In this document: positions 50,099 through 59,102 of the stretch, one piece after another | How the letters are laid out: every line of letters begins with the position of its first letter | Position numbering within the stretch: position 1 is the first letter of the stretch | Program-made: the position numbers and the translations under genes | Notes under the pieces: generated by a model | Seen by the model: only the letters and a program-made list of their open reading frames with translations | What the model was told of the DNA's origin: nothing | The model's database searches: none | Assembly (NCBI RefSeq): GCF_028898845.1 | Contig: NZ_CP118574.1 | Span: 7,427,001 to 7,491,000 of the forward strand | Length of the DNA stretch: 64,000 nucleotides | Direction of reading: 5' to 3' | Origin: Streptomyces sp. WZ-12 | GTDB lineage: Bacteria > Actinomycetota > Actinomycetes > Streptomycetales > Streptomycetaceae

Positions 50099-51147
50099 TG
50101 CCCGAGCCCGTGCGCGGCCCGGTGCGCGAGGTCGCCGTCGTCGCCTTCGGACAGAGCGCGCACGTCCCGGACAGCGCCGAGACCTCCGAGGTCGAGATGC
50201 TGATGCCGGTGCTGCACGACGTCCTCGCGCAGACCGGCCTGAAGGCCCGGGACATCGACTTCACCTGTTCCGGCTCCTCCGACTACCTCGCCGGGCGCGC
50301 CTTCTCGTTCACCATGGCGCTGGACGGCGTCGGCGCCTGGCCGCCGATCGCCGAGTCCCACGTGGAGATGGACGGCGCCTGGGCGCTCTACGAAGCCTGG
50401 GTCAAGATCCTCACCGGCGAGGCCGACACCGCGCTGGTCTACGCGTACGGCAAGTCCTCGCCCGGCGACCTGCGCGAGGTCCTCACCCGCCAACTCGACC
50501 CGTACTACGTCGCCCCGCTCTGGCCCGACTCCGTGGCGCTCGCCGCCCTCCAGGCCCAGGCGCTGTTCGACGCCGGCCACACCGACGCCCGCGAACTGGC
50601 CGCGATCGGCGCGCGCAGCCGGGGCGACCGCCCGGGCGCCGCACCCGGCCGGCAGGTCGTCGGGCCGCTGCGCACCGGCGACTGCCCGCCGGTCGTCGAC
50701 GGCGCCGCCGCGGTGGTCCTCGCCGCCGGCGACACCGCCCGCCGGCTGACCGCCCGCCCCGCCTGGATCCGCGGCCTGGACCACCGCATCGAGGCGCACG
50801 CCCTCGGCGTCCGCGACCTCACCGACTCGCCCTCCACCCGGCTCGCCGCCGAACGCGCCGGCGCCTTCGAGGCACCCGTCCAACTCGCGGAGCTGCACGC
50901 CCCGTTCACCTCCCAGGAGGTCGTGCTGCGCCGCGCGCTGCGGCTGGACGCGCCCGGCAGCACGGTCCGGATCAACCCGTCCGGCGGCGCGCTGGCCGCC
51001 AACCCCATGATGGCCGCCGGCCTGATCCGGCTCGGCGCGGCCGCCGCCGCCGTCCAGCGCGGCGAGGCGGACCGCGCCCTGGCGCACGCCACCTCGGGCC
51101 CGTGCCTGCAACAGAACCTGGTCGCCGTCCTGGAGGGGGAGCGATGA
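50098..51147 (+). CDS. Thiolase-fold protein, Ltp4-like (SCP2-type aldolase)
   Basis: 349 aa. Starts EVAVVAFGQSAHVPDSAE and continues with DIDFTCSGSSDYLAGRAFSF; the position of the thiolase nucleophile Cys is occupied in ESHVEMDGAWALYEAW, so it lacks a true thiolase cysteine. C-terminal RINPSGGALAANPMMAAGLI and ELHAPFTSQEV are typical. It resembles Ltp4 of the sterol side-chain pathway, a retro-aldolase that works with a DUF35 partner. Overlaps the DUF35 stop by one base and the next gene's ATG by 4 bases. Confidence 0.87.
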   Translation: MPEPVRGPVREVAVVAFGQSAHVPDSAETSEVEMLMPVLHDVLAQTGLKARDIDFTCSGSSDYLAGRAFSFTMALDGVGAWPPIAESHVEMDGAWALYEAWVKILTGEADTALVYAYGKSSPGDLREVLTRQLDPYYVAPLWPDSVALAALQAQALFDAGHTDARELAAIGARSRGDRPGAAPGRQVVGPLRTGDCPPVVDGAAAVVLAAGDTARRLTARPAWIRGLDHRIEAHALGVRDLTDSPSTRLAAERAGAFEAPVQLAELHAPFTSQEVVLRRALRLDAPGSTVRINPSGGALAANPMMAAGLIRLGAAAAAVQRGEADRALAHATSGPCLQQNLVAVLEGER

Positions 51148-52325
51148 GCAACGCAGCGACCGCGAAGGAACCGGTGGCCGTCGTCGGCGTCGGTCAGACC
51201 AAGCACGTCGCCGCCCGGCGCGACGTCTCGATCGCCGGCCTGGTCCGCGAGGCCGCCCAACGGGCCCTGGCAGACGCCGAGTTGGGCTGGGGTGACATCG
51301 ACGCGGTGGTGATCGGCAAGGCCCCCGACTTCTTCGAGGGGGTGATGATGCCGGAGCTCTACCTCGCCGACGCGCTCGGCGCCGTCGGCAAGCCGATGCT
51401 CCGGGTGCACACCGCCGGCTCGGTCGGCGGCTCCACCGCCCTGGTCGCCACCCATCTCGTCGCCGCCCGGGTGCACCGCACGGTCCTCACCCTCGCCTTC
51501 GAGAAGCAGTCCGAGTCCAACGCGATGTGGGGCCTGTCCCTGCCCATCCCCTTCCAACAGCCGCTGTTGGCCGGCGCCGGCGGGTTCTTCGCCCCGCACG
51601 TCCGCGCCTACCTCCGCCGCACCGGCGCCCCCGACGCCATCGGCTCCCTGGTCGCCTACAAGGACCGCCGCAACGCCCTGAAGAACCCCTACGCCCACCT
51701 CCACGAGCACGACCTCACCCTGGAGAAGGTCCAGTCCTCCCCGATGCTCTGGGATCCGATCCGCTACTCCGAGACCTGCCCCTCCTCGGACGGCGCCTGC
51801 GCCATGGTCCTCACCGACCGCACCGGCGCCGCCCGCGCCCCGCACCCGCCGGCCTGGGTGCACGGCGGGGCGATGCGGAGCGAGCCCACCCTCTTCGCCG
51901 GCAAGGACTTCGTCTCCCCGCAGGCCGGCAAGGACTGCGCCGCGGACGTCTACCGGCAGGCCGGGATCACCGACCCGCGCCGCCAGATCGACGCCGTCGA
52001 GATGTACGTCCCGTTCTCGTGGTACGAGCCGATGTGGCTGGAGAACCTCGGCTTCGCCGCCGAGGGCGAGGGCTGGAAGCTCACCGAGTCCGGGGTCACC
52101 GGGCTCGACGGCGACCTGCCCGTCAACCCCTCCGGCGGGGTGCTCTCCACCAACCCCATCGGCGCCTCCGGCATGCTCCGCTTCGCCGAGGCCGCCCTCC
52201 AGGTCCGCGGCCGGGCCGGCGAGCACCAAATCGACGGCGCCCGAAGGGCGTTGGGGCACGCCTACGGGGGCGGCTCGCAGTTCTTCTCCATGTGGCTGGT
52301 GGGCGCCGAAGCCCCCACCACCTGA
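51144..52325 (+). CDS. Thiolase-fold protein, Ltp3-like (SCP2-type aldolase)
   Basis: 393 aa. ATG 51144 overlaps the upstream stop and has GGAGGGGGAG before it. VAVVGVGQTKHVAARRDVSI; the region that would carry the thiolase Cys reads LRVHTAGSVGGSTALVATH, with no Cys. C-terminal PVNPSGGVLSTNPIGASGML and LGHAYGGGSQFFSMW. Ltp3 and Ltp4 are required for C-24-branched sterol side-chain degradation in Rhodococcus; here they sit behind an EchA19-like hydratase. Last gene of the operon. Confidence 0.87.
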   Translation: MSNAATAKEPVAVVGVGQTKHVAARRDVSIAGLVREAAQRALADAELGWGDIDAVVIGKAPDFFEGVMMPELYLADALGAVGKPMLRVHTAGSVGGSTALVATHLVAARVHRTVLTLAFEKQSESNAMWGLSLPIPFQQPLLAGAGGFFAPHVRAYLRRTGAPDAIGSLVAYKDRRNALKNPYAHLHEHDLTLEKVQSSPMLWDPIRYSETCPSSDGACAMVLTDRTGAARAPHPPAWVHGGAMRSEPTLFAGKDFVSPQAGKDCAADVYRQAGITDPRRQIDAVEMYVPFSWYEPMWLENLGFAAEGEGWKLTESGVTGLDGDLPVNPSGGVLSTNPIGASGMLRFAEAALQVRGRAGEHQIDGARRALGHAYGGGSQFFSMWLVGAEAPTT

Positions 52326-52412
52326 CGTCCCGCACCCGTCGCACGTCCCCTGTTCCGCCCCGGGGATCAGTCGTTACCCTGGCCACCGATGACGATCGGG
52401 AGGAGCGGATAC

Positions 52413-52655
52413 GTGGCCGACAGCATCACCGACCAGCGGCTCGCGGGCGGGACCAGGCCGGAACTCGACCTTTCCCGCGCCGAGTGGCAATCGAGCACCC
52501 GGGGCGTGGGCGGAGATCTCCAGATCGCCTTCGTCGAGGGCTATATCGCGATGCGCAACGGCCGCAGCCCGGAGATACCGGCGCTGATCTTCACCCCCGC
52601 CGAGTGGCGCGGCTTCGTCCTCGGCGCCCGCGAGGGCGAGTTCGACCTGACCTGA
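52413..52655 (+). CDS. DUF397-domain small protein, orphan
   Basis: 80 aa from GTG 52413, which has a strong GGGAGGAG ribosome binding site. An alternative ATG 52389 lies 8 bases after TACCCT (52375-52380) and would be leaderless. DUF397: LDLSRAEWQSSTRGVGGDLQ, then VEGYIAMRNGRSPEIPALIF, and TPAEWRGFVLGAREGEFD. DUF397 proteins usually sit next to an XRE/HTH regulator; none is adjacent here. Possibly an orphan regulator partner. Confidence 0.8.
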   Translation: MADSITDQRLAGGTRPELDLSRAEWQSSTRGVGGDLQIAFVEGYIAMRNGRSPEIPALIFTPAEWRGFVLGAREGEFDLT

Positions 52656-52832
52656 TCCCCACCGACGCCCCACGACCGGCGCCGGCGCCGGCCCCGCCGC
52701 CGAGGCGCGGGCCGGGCCGCCAAGACGGGGCCGACCCCACCGGAACCGCTGCCGGCTGACGGCCCTCGCACCGCGCCCGCGGCGGCCCGACGTCCGCGCC
52801 GGCTGGCGTGCCGGGCCACGTACGATGGCGAC

Positions 52833-53333
52833 ATGTCCTTCCTCCGTCGCCGCAGCGCAGCCACGCCCGCCGGTCCAGACTTCGACGTACTCGCCATGGA
52901 CCCGGGTGACTGGCCCGGCAATCTCGGGGCCGGGCTGCTGCCCGCGCCCGACGGGAGCTGCCAGGGCGTGTTCCTCCGCTACGACCTGTTCGGCGGCCGC
53001 GGCCCGGCGATGATCATCGGCAACCTCCCGGAGGGCTCGCCGGCCCGCGAGTGCGAGGAGGGGCAGGTCCCCTTCGAGGTGGCCCAGCTCCTCGCGGCGC
53101 TCGAAAACGACGAGCCGGTGACGGTCGTGGAGACCGAGGACACCCCCGTGATGCACCAGGACAACCTCCTGATCGTCAAGCGCATCAAGTGCTCCGAGAG
53201 CCGCATCTCCTGCGTGCAGTTCGACCGCAGCGACGGCGTGCTGGTCACCATCGCCAGTTGGGACCGCCCGATCACCGACGACCTCTACGCGCTGCTCAAG
53301 CCGCTGCCCGCGGAGCTCTTCCAGCAGGGCTGA
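52833..53333 (+). CDS. Conserved hypothetical protein
   Basis: 166 aa, no signal peptide, no known domain. Balanced composition and strong codon bias (DPGDWPGNLGAGLLPAPDGS, MIIGNLPEGSPARECEEGQV, LLIVKRIKCSESRISCVQFD) support a real protein with an alternating beta/alpha pattern. TACGAT (52821-52826) ends 6 bases before ATG 52833 and no ribosome binding site is visible, so translation may be leaderless. Function unknown. Confidence 0.72.
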   Translation: MSFLRRRSAATPAGPDFDVLAMDPGDWPGNLGAGLLPAPDGSCQGVFLRYDLFGGRGPAMIIGNLPEGSPARECEEGQVPFEVAQLLAALENDEPVTVVETEDTPVMHQDNLLIVKRIKCSESRISCVQFDRSDGVLVTIASWDRPITDDLYALLKPLPAELFQQG

Positions 53334-53415
53334 CCCGGCACGACCGACGGCGCACGGACCCGCGCCCGGCGGACGGCCCCACGGCCGACCACCGCCCGCG
53401 CGGGCGTCCCGGCCG

Positions 53416-55428
53416 CTACGACCGCGAGGAGTGCACCTCCACATCGGCCGCCCGCACATAGCCGACCCGGTGCCCGAGCTGGATCTCGTAGTAGACGTCG
53501 TCGCCCCGCACCACCGCGTGCTTGGTGATGTCGAAGGTCGGCGAGAAGAAGTAGTCCGACCGCACCCGCCCGCCGACGGCGTACTTCTGGCCCGCGAGCA
53601 ACTTGTACGGCAGCGGGATCACCGCCTGCACCGGCACCTGCGACGGATACGCCGACTGCTCCGGATAGGCCCGCCCGTAGACCGGGATCTCCGAGCGGCC
53701 CTCCTTTGGAGTGGCGACCAGCCCCTTGGCGTTCACCGCCGTCGGGTGCGAGCGCGGGTTGCGGAACCACGCCTCCTGCCCGAGGTACCAGATCGCCGTC
53801 CAGTCACCGGACCGGCCCGCCACCGCGAACCGTTGCCCCGTGGAGGCCCGCGCCCCGGTGTCGTTCACCCCGGTCGTGGTCGCCGCACCGTCCGGGTGCA
53901 GCCCGATGTCCTGGACCAGCGGCGCGCTCTCACTGGGCGCGGTGTGCAGCCGCACCGCCGTGGACCCGTGCTCGGCGCAGGGCTGACCGGCCTTCTCGCA
54001 GTCGGTGTAGACCGGCCGGTTGGCGTCGTAGGACGGGCGGATGGTGACCAGCCCGCCGTGCGACCCCGCGGTCCGCTTGAACGGCCGGCCCAACAGGGCG
54101 AAGTAGTGCGCCCAGTCCCAATACGGGCCGGGGTCGGTGTGCATCCCCGGGATCGTCGACGGGATCATGCCCGGCACGTTGTCGTGGCCCAGGATGTGCT
54201 GCCGGTCCAACGGGATGTCGTACTTCTTCGCCAGGTACTTCACCAGCCGCGCCGAGGTGCGGTACATCGCCTCCGTGTACCAGGCGTCCGGCGCGGCGAG
54301 GAACCCCTCGTGCTCGATGCCGATCGAGTGCGAGTTGACGTACCAGTTGCCCGCGTGCCAGGCCACGTCCTTGGTGGGCACGTGCTGGGCGATCAGCCCG
54401 TCCGAGGAGCGGATGGTGTAGTGCCAGGACACGTACTTGGGGTCCTTGATCAGCCGGAGCGTGGTCTCCCAGGAGCCCTCGGTGTCGTGGATCACGAGGG
54501 TGTCGATCCGCTGCTCCTTGGGCCGGTCGGCCAGATCGTGGTTGCCGTAGTTGGTCCCGTTGTCGTACTGCTGGTACGGCGCCGGCCAGGACTCGCAGGC
54601 CACCGTCCACGGGCACTCCACCGCCCCGCCGGAACCGGGCGCCGAGGCGCGCTGCACGGCGGCCCCGCCGAGACGTTTCTCCTGGGCGGCGTCCGCGGTC
54701 AGCCGGGGCGCGGCGGCCAGCGCGACCCGCTGCCCCGCGTCGGTGGTGCGGGCCTGCCCGTGCCGCATCACGTCGAAGACGTCCCGGGCGAAGGCCGCGC
54801 CGCTCGCCGCATCGTCCGCGCTGCCGTAGCGGGCCACCGCCGCGTACCACTTGGCGGGGTCCGCGCTGGCCGGCAGCCCCAGCTCGCGCTGGGCGGCGGC
54901 CAGCAGCGCGGCGCCGCCCAGCACGTTCGCCGCCGAGTCGGTCCGCAGCTTCGCCGCCGACAGCTTCGCCAGGCGCGCGGCCCGCCGCAACGTCCGCAAG
55001 CGGGCCGGGAGTTCGGCGGGCAGCACCGACCGGCGCGCCGCCGGCTCCGTCCGGCGCGGCCGGGCCGCATCGCCCCGCGCGTCCTCGGCGTCCGCGCTGA
55101 ACTCCGGCGCCCCCGCCACGGCCGCCCGGGCGTCGGTCAGATGCATCGGCCCGTAGCCCCCGGAGACGCTCGGCGCGCCGCCGTGAGCGTCCCAACGGGA
55201 CTCCAGGTACGAGACGCCCAGCAGGACGCTGCGCGGCACGTGGTAGCGCGCGGCGGCGACGTCGAAGGCGCGTTGCAGCGCGGCGGACGGGGGCTGCCCG
55301 GCGCCCGCGGACGGGGCCGCCGAGACCAGTGGCAGCAGCAGTGCCGCCGCCGCGACGGCGGTGGTGGCGGGTCTGCGCAGCGCCAAGTGGCGGGTTCTCG
55401 GCGCGCCTTCCGGTGCGGATCCTCGCAA
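53416..55428 (-). CDS. Secreted N-acetylmuramoyl-L-alanine amidase, multidomain
   Basis: 670 aa. Signal peptide near residues 10-45. N-terminal region 45-230 looks like a lytic-transglycosylase-type helical domain (YHVPRSVLLGVSYLESRWDA). Amidase_2 zinc peptidase: VIHDTEGSWETTLRLI, WHYTIRSSDGLIAQHVPTKD, HILGHDNVPG, HTDPGPYWDW. C-terminal SH3-like repeats bind wall. The only usable start is TTG 55428: GAGGAGG lies 5 bases before it and no ATG or GTG is near. Acts on peptidoglycan outside the membrane. Confidence 0.9.
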   Translation of the reverse strand: MRGSAPEGAPRTRHLALRRPATTAVAAAALLLPLVSAAPSAGAGQPPSAALQRAFDVAAARYHVPRSVLLGVSYLESRWDAHGGAPSVSGGYGPMHLTDARAAVAGAPEFSADAEDARGDAARPRRTEPAARRSVLPAELPARLRTLRRAARLAKLSAAKLRTDSAANVLGGAALLAAAQRELGLPASADPAKWYAAVARYGSADDAASGAAFARDVFDVMRHGQARTTDAGQRVALAAAPRLTADAAQEKRLGGAAVQRASAPGSGGAVECPWTVACESWPAPYQQYDNGTNYGNHDLADRPKEQRIDTLVIHDTEGSWETTLRLIKDPKYVSWHYTIRSSDGLIAQHVPTKDVAWHAGNWYVNSHSIGIEHEGFLAAPDAWYTEAMYRTSARLVKYLAKKYDIPLDRQHILGHDNVPGMIPSTIPGMHTDPGPYWDWAHYFALLGRPFKRTAGSHGGLVTIRPSYDANRPVYTDCEKAGQPCAEHGSTAVRLHTAPSESAPLVQDIGLHPDGAATTTGVNDTGARASTGQRFAVAGRSGDWTAIWYLGQEAWFRNPRSHPTAVNAKGLVATPKEGRSEIPVYGRAYPEQSAYPSQVPVQAVIPLPYKLLAGQKYAVGGRVRSDYFFSPTFDITKHAVVRGDDVYYEIQLGHRVGYVRAADVEVHSSRS

Positions 55429-55528
55429 AACGGCCTCCTCAAGCCGGCCCGAGTCGGGGCGGTGTGACGGTGGTGTGCCAGGGCCTGCCCGGTGGAGCGT
55501 GAATCGGCCAGGCCGCTGCCGTGCGGGA

Positions 55529-55553
55529 GACCCCGAGGGTAAGCCCCGGGGTC
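55529..55553 (-). ncRNA. Leader hairpin upstream of the amidase gene
   Basis: GACCCCG (55529-55535) pairs perfectly with CGGGGTC (55547-55553), 7 bp with an 11-base loop, about 100 bp before the amidase TTG. Cell-wall hydrolase genes of Streptomyces can have c-di-AMP (ydaO) riboswitches; I could not match the ydaO core here, so this is a candidate attenuator only. Confidence 0.25.
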
Positions 55554-55691
55554 GGCCGAGACCATGGGTTTGCCTAACGAGCCGTCAAACGCCTCACCCG
55601 GACGGGATTCCGCATGTCGGGGCAGCACCGCCAGGAGCCTTCCCGGGCCCGGCCCGGGACCTGCGGGGCGTCAGTGGAATGGACCAACGCA

Positions 55692-55733
55692 TACGTGAGC
55701 GGCGCGGCCCAACCGGGCCGCGCCGCTCACGTA
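55692..55733. terminator. 19-bp perfect hairpin terminator
   Basis: TACGTGAGCGGCGCGGCCC (55692-55710) and its exact complement (55715-55733) with loop AACC. It is 21 bp after the end of the phosphotransferase gene (minus strand). Confidence 0.85.
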
Positions 55734-55754
55734 GTGCCCCTCCGGGGCCGGGGG

Positions 55755-56888
55755 TCAGCGGGTGCCGACCGCCGCCCGCACCGCCCGCCGCGCCATCTGC
55801 GCGTCGTCGTGCAGCCTGCGCAGCAGCAACCGCTGCTCCTCCCCGGGCGTGGGCGCCCCGGGGTGCCCCGCGGCCGGCGGGGTGGCCGGCGCGGGCTCGC
55901 GCATGGTCCGCTGCACCGCGGTCTCGTACCGCCGGATCTCGCGGGTGAGCACCAGCATCAGGTTCACCAGGAAGGAGTCCCGCGCGGCGGTGCCCGGTGC
56001 CTGGGCGAGCTGGCTGATGTGCCGGCGGGCCACCGGGGCGTCGCCGAGCACCGCCCACAGCGTCGCCAGGTCGTACCCCGGGAGGTACCAGCCGGCGTTG
56101 TCCCAGTCCAGCAGCACCGGGCCGGCCGGCGAGAGCAGGACGTTGTTCAACAGGGCGTCGCCGTGGCAGAACTGGCCCTGGGTGTGCGCCAGTCCGTGCA
56201 GCAGCTTCTGGAGGTCGCCCAGATCCCGGTCGGTGAGCAGTCCCAGGTCGTGGTAGCGCCCGATCCGGCCCGCGTAGTCCAGCGGGGCGTCGAACAGACC
56301 GGCCGGCGGGCGCCAGGAGTTGACCCGGCAGACCGCGCCCAGCGCGGCCCGGACGTCCGCCCGCGGCGGCGCCTCCGAGGGGTGCCGGGCCAGGGCCGCC
56401 ACCCGGCCGGGCATCCGCTCCAGCACCAGCGTGCAGTTGTCGGGGTCGGCCGCCACCAGCCGCGGCACCCGGACCGGCGGACGGTGCCGGACGAAGGCCC
56501 GGTACGCGCTTATTTCCTGCCGGAAGCTGTCGACCCACGAGGGAGAGTGGTCCAGTAAACACTTCGCGACGGCGCTCATCCGTCCGGTCGTCCCCAGGAG
56601 CAGCACGGTCCTCCCGCCCCGGCGGAGCACCTGGACCGGGTTGAACTCCGGACAGATGCGGTGCACCGAGGCGACGGCGGCGCGGAGCTGGGCGCCCTGG
56701 GGGCCGGACAAGTCGAGTCTCCCGCTGAGCGGTTGGGTGCCCAACCCCTGTGCCCGCCGGTTCCGGCCGCCGGCCAGACCGGTCACCGCCCCCGCGGAGG
56801 GGGAGGGATCGAGATACGGCCCGCTGCCGGCAGGGTGCGGGCGGTACGTCCGGGTGGGGGCGGTCACGGCGGACGATGCTGCATACAT
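55755..56888 (-). CDS. Aminoglycoside phosphotransferase-fold protein
   Basis: 377 aa from ATG 56888; the frame is open further right. The kinase-like fold is recognised by the Brenner motif [14 protein letters not shown] and the DFG-like [21 protein letters not shown]-terminal [20 protein letters not shown] corresponds to the first sheet. Substrate may be a small molecule rather than an antibiotic. It is divergent from the NsdA-like regulator gene, 284 bp away, and terminated by the 55692-55733 hairpin. Confidence 0.8.
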   Translation of the reverse strand: MYAASSAVTAPTRTYRPHPAGSGPYLDPSPSAGAVTGLAGGRNRRAQGLGTQPLSGRLDLSGPQGAQLRAAVASVHRICPEFNPVQVLRRGGRTVLLLGTTGRMSAVAKCLLDHSPSWVDSFRQEISAYRAFVRHRPPVRVPRLVAADPDNCTLVLERMPGRVAALARHPSEAPPRADVRAALGAVCRVNSWRPPAGLFDAPLDYAGRIGRYHDLGLLTDRDLGDLQKLLHGLAHTQGQFCHGDALLNNVLLSPAGPVLLDWDNAGWYLPGYDLATLWAVLGDAPVARRHISQLAQAPGTAARDSFLVNLMLVLTREIRRYETAVQRTMREPAPATPPAAGHPGAPTPGEEQRLLLRRLHDDAQMARRAVRAAVGTR

Positions 56889-57080
56889 GGGTGAGACAGA
56901 TCCCTTCGTGCGCCGACGAGTTGCGTGCGCTCCCGGCCCGGTGGCGGGAACCCGTGAACGGGCCCCGTACAGGCGGCCGTCCGCGGGTCCCCGTGTAGGG
57001 CACGCACCCTGGGGAATGCGGTCCCGCCACCGGGCCGGGGGCTGCACACCTACCGAACACGCGGGTGCGGGTGGCAGACC

Positions 57081-57110
57081 ATCTGGCGCACCCTGGCGAA
57101 CCCTGGCGAA
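57081..57110. repeat. Three 10-bp tandem repeats, CCCTGGCGAA
   Basis: Two perfect copies (57091-57100 and 57101-57110) and one degenerate (ATCTGGCGCA, 57081-57090). They lie in the divergent promoter between the phosphotransferase and NsdA-like genes. Confidence 0.7.
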
Positions 57111-57172
57111 TGCTCGCAGCGCACGTCAACGGCCGTTACTGTCAACTCAGTCGAGGAACCTGGGGGCTTGAC

Positions 57173-58699
57173 GTGAGCAGGGAGCCAAACACGCGTCTCG
57201 CGGACCTTTTCGGCCTGGCCGGCTGGTCCAAGGGAGAACTCGCGAGGCTGGTCAACCGGCAGGCGGCGGCCATGGGCCATCCGCAGCTGGCGACCGACAC
57301 CTCGCGGGTGCGGCGCTGGATCGACATGGGGGAGACCCCCAGGGATCCGGTGCCCAAGGTGCTGGCCTCCCTCTTCACCGAGCGCCTCGGCCGTGTCGTA
57401 ACCACCGAGGACCTCGGGTTCGCCCGGACCGGTCGCGCGGGGAAGCGGCAGGCCATGGACGGTCTGCCGTGGGCGCCCGAGCGGACCGCAGCGGTCCTCA
57501 CGGAATTCACGGGAATGGACCTCATGCTCAATCGACGCGGCTTGGTGGGGGCCGGCGCGGCGCTCGCCGCGGGTTCCGCACTCACCGGCGCCCTGCACGA
57601 CTGGCTGCACACCGACCCCGCTCCGCTCGCCCTCCGCCACGACGATCCGCTCGCCCACGAATCCCTGCACGAACTCGACCAGATCGGCCTCGACCGCTAC
57701 GAGGCGGCCCCCGTGGGGTCGCAGGAGATCGACGCCCTGGAGCACTCCGTCGAGGTGTTCCGCCGCTGGGACGCGGCCCGCGGCGGCGGCCTCCAGCGCA
57801 AGGCCGTGGTCGGCCAGCTCAACGAGGTCGGCGGGATGCTCGCCTACCGCCACCCCGAGCACCTCCAGCGCCGGCTCTGGGGTGTGGCGGCCAACCTCGC
57901 GGTGCTGGCCGGCTGGATGTCCCACGACGTGGGCCTGGAGCCCACCGCGCAGAAGTACTTCATCATCGCGGCGCACGCGGCCCGCGAGGGGGGCGACCGC
58001 CCGCGCGCCGGCGAGGCGCTCTCCCGGGCCGCCCGGCAGATGGTCCACCTGGGCCGCCCGGACGACGCCCTCGACCTGATGAAGCTGGCCAAGTCCGGTT
58101 CGGGCCAGGAGACCCTGCCGCGTACCCGCGCCATGCTGCACACCATCGAGGCGTGGGCGCACGCGTCCAAGGGGCACGGCCAGGCGATGCGCCGCACCCT
58201 CGGCGAGGCCGAGGAGTTGTTCGTCTCGGACCGGGCCGATGTGCCGCCGCCGGCCTGGATGCAGATGTTCGACGAGGCGGATCTGCACGGCATGCAGGCG
58301 CTGGCGTTCCGCACCCTGGCCGAACACGACCCCGCCGCGGCCAAGATGGCACAGAGCCACGCCACGAAGGCGCTCCAACTGCGCAAGACCGGTCATCAGC
58401 GGTCGCAGATCTTCGACTACATCTCGATGGCCTCGGCCTGCTTCATCGGCGACGATCCCGAACGGGCCGACCGCTACGCCCGGTTGGCGCTGGTCTGCAT
58501 CGGGGAGAACTCCTCGCACCGCACCTGGGACCGGCTGCGGGAGATGTTCCGGCTCACCGGGCAGTACGCCGGCTGCGGCAAGATCCAGGACCTCCGCGAG
58601 GAGCTCCAGCAGGTCCTGCCGAAGCCGAAGCCCAAGGGGAAGGGCGGGGGCCTGGCGCCGGGCCTCAGGGCGGCCGGGGAGCCGAACTTCGGGATCTGA
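57173..58699 (+). CDS. NsdA-like TPR transcriptional regulator
   Basis: 508 aa from GTG 57173 (GGGGG 7 bases upstream). N-terminal atypical HTH: NTRLADLFGLAGWSKGELAR, then DTSRVRRWIDMGETPRDPVP. The C-terminal two-thirds is helical with TPR-like features (LAYRHPEHLQRRLWGVAANL, then AGEALSRAARQMVHLGRPDD). It resembles NsdA/NsdB of S. coelicolor, negative effectors of sporulation and antibiotic production. The target genes and any activation signal are unknown. The tail from about 480 is Lys/Pro/Gly-rich. Confidence 0.83.
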   Translation: MSREPNTRLADLFGLAGWSKGELARLVNRQAAAMGHPQLATDTSRVRRWIDMGETPRDPVPKVLASLFTERLGRVVTTEDLGFARTGRAGKRQAMDGLPWAPERTAAVLTEFTGMDLMLNRRGLVGAGAALAAGSALTGALHDWLHTDPAPLALRHDDPLAHESLHELDQIGLDRYEAAPVGSQEIDALEHSVEVFRRWDAARGGGLQRKAVVGQLNEVGGMLAYRHPEHLQRRLWGVAANLAVLAGWMSHDVGLEPTAQKYFIIAAHAAREGGDRPRAGEALSRAARQMVHLGRPDDALDLMKLAKSGSGQETLPRTRAMLHTIEAWAHASKGHGQAMRRTLGEAEELFVSDRADVPPPAWMQMFDEADLHGMQALAFRTLAEHDPAAAKMAQSHATKALQLRKTGHQRSQIFDYISMASACFIGDDPERADRYARLALVCIGENSSHRTWDRLREMFRLTGQYAGCGKIQDLREELQQVLPKPKPKGKGGGLAPGLRAAGEPNFGI

Positions 58700-59102
58700 T
58701 CCGTGCCGCCCGCCCCCGGGTGCCCACGGGAATCCGCCGGCCAGGCCCGCGCCCGGCCTCGGGACACCGTCCCCCATGTCCGCGGCCCCTGAAGCCCGTT
58801 GACGCCCCGCCGACGGCGAAACCGCCCGGCAACGCCTACGACAATCCTGCCGATCACCGAACCCGTAGTCGCACCGTCGATCGGTCCGCCGATGCCGATC
58901 GAGTTGCTGACCGTCCCGCCGCCGTCTACCCCGCCCGCCGACCCGCTGATCGACTCCTCAACTGCACGGCCCTCGTTGACACATGGCGTAAACGCCGCAA
59001 AAGCGATACGGGTGGCGCGCTGTCATTCCGTAGGGCGCGCCGAGCCCCCGGGGCGGGCGGCGCGGCCGCGGCCGGCCCGCCCCCGACGGCCGCGTCGTCG
59101 CG
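58700..59102. other. Intergenic gap between convergent genes
   Basis: 403 bp without a credible gene between the NsdA-like regulator gene and the convergent SpoIIE phosphatase gene. I see no strong hairpin, promoter or repeat. Confidence 0.4.

Noticed and set aside
55429..55691. c-di-AMP (ydaO) riboswitch upstream of the amidase
   Set aside because: A hairpin is present but I could not match the conserved ydaO core; left as a low-confidence leader element.
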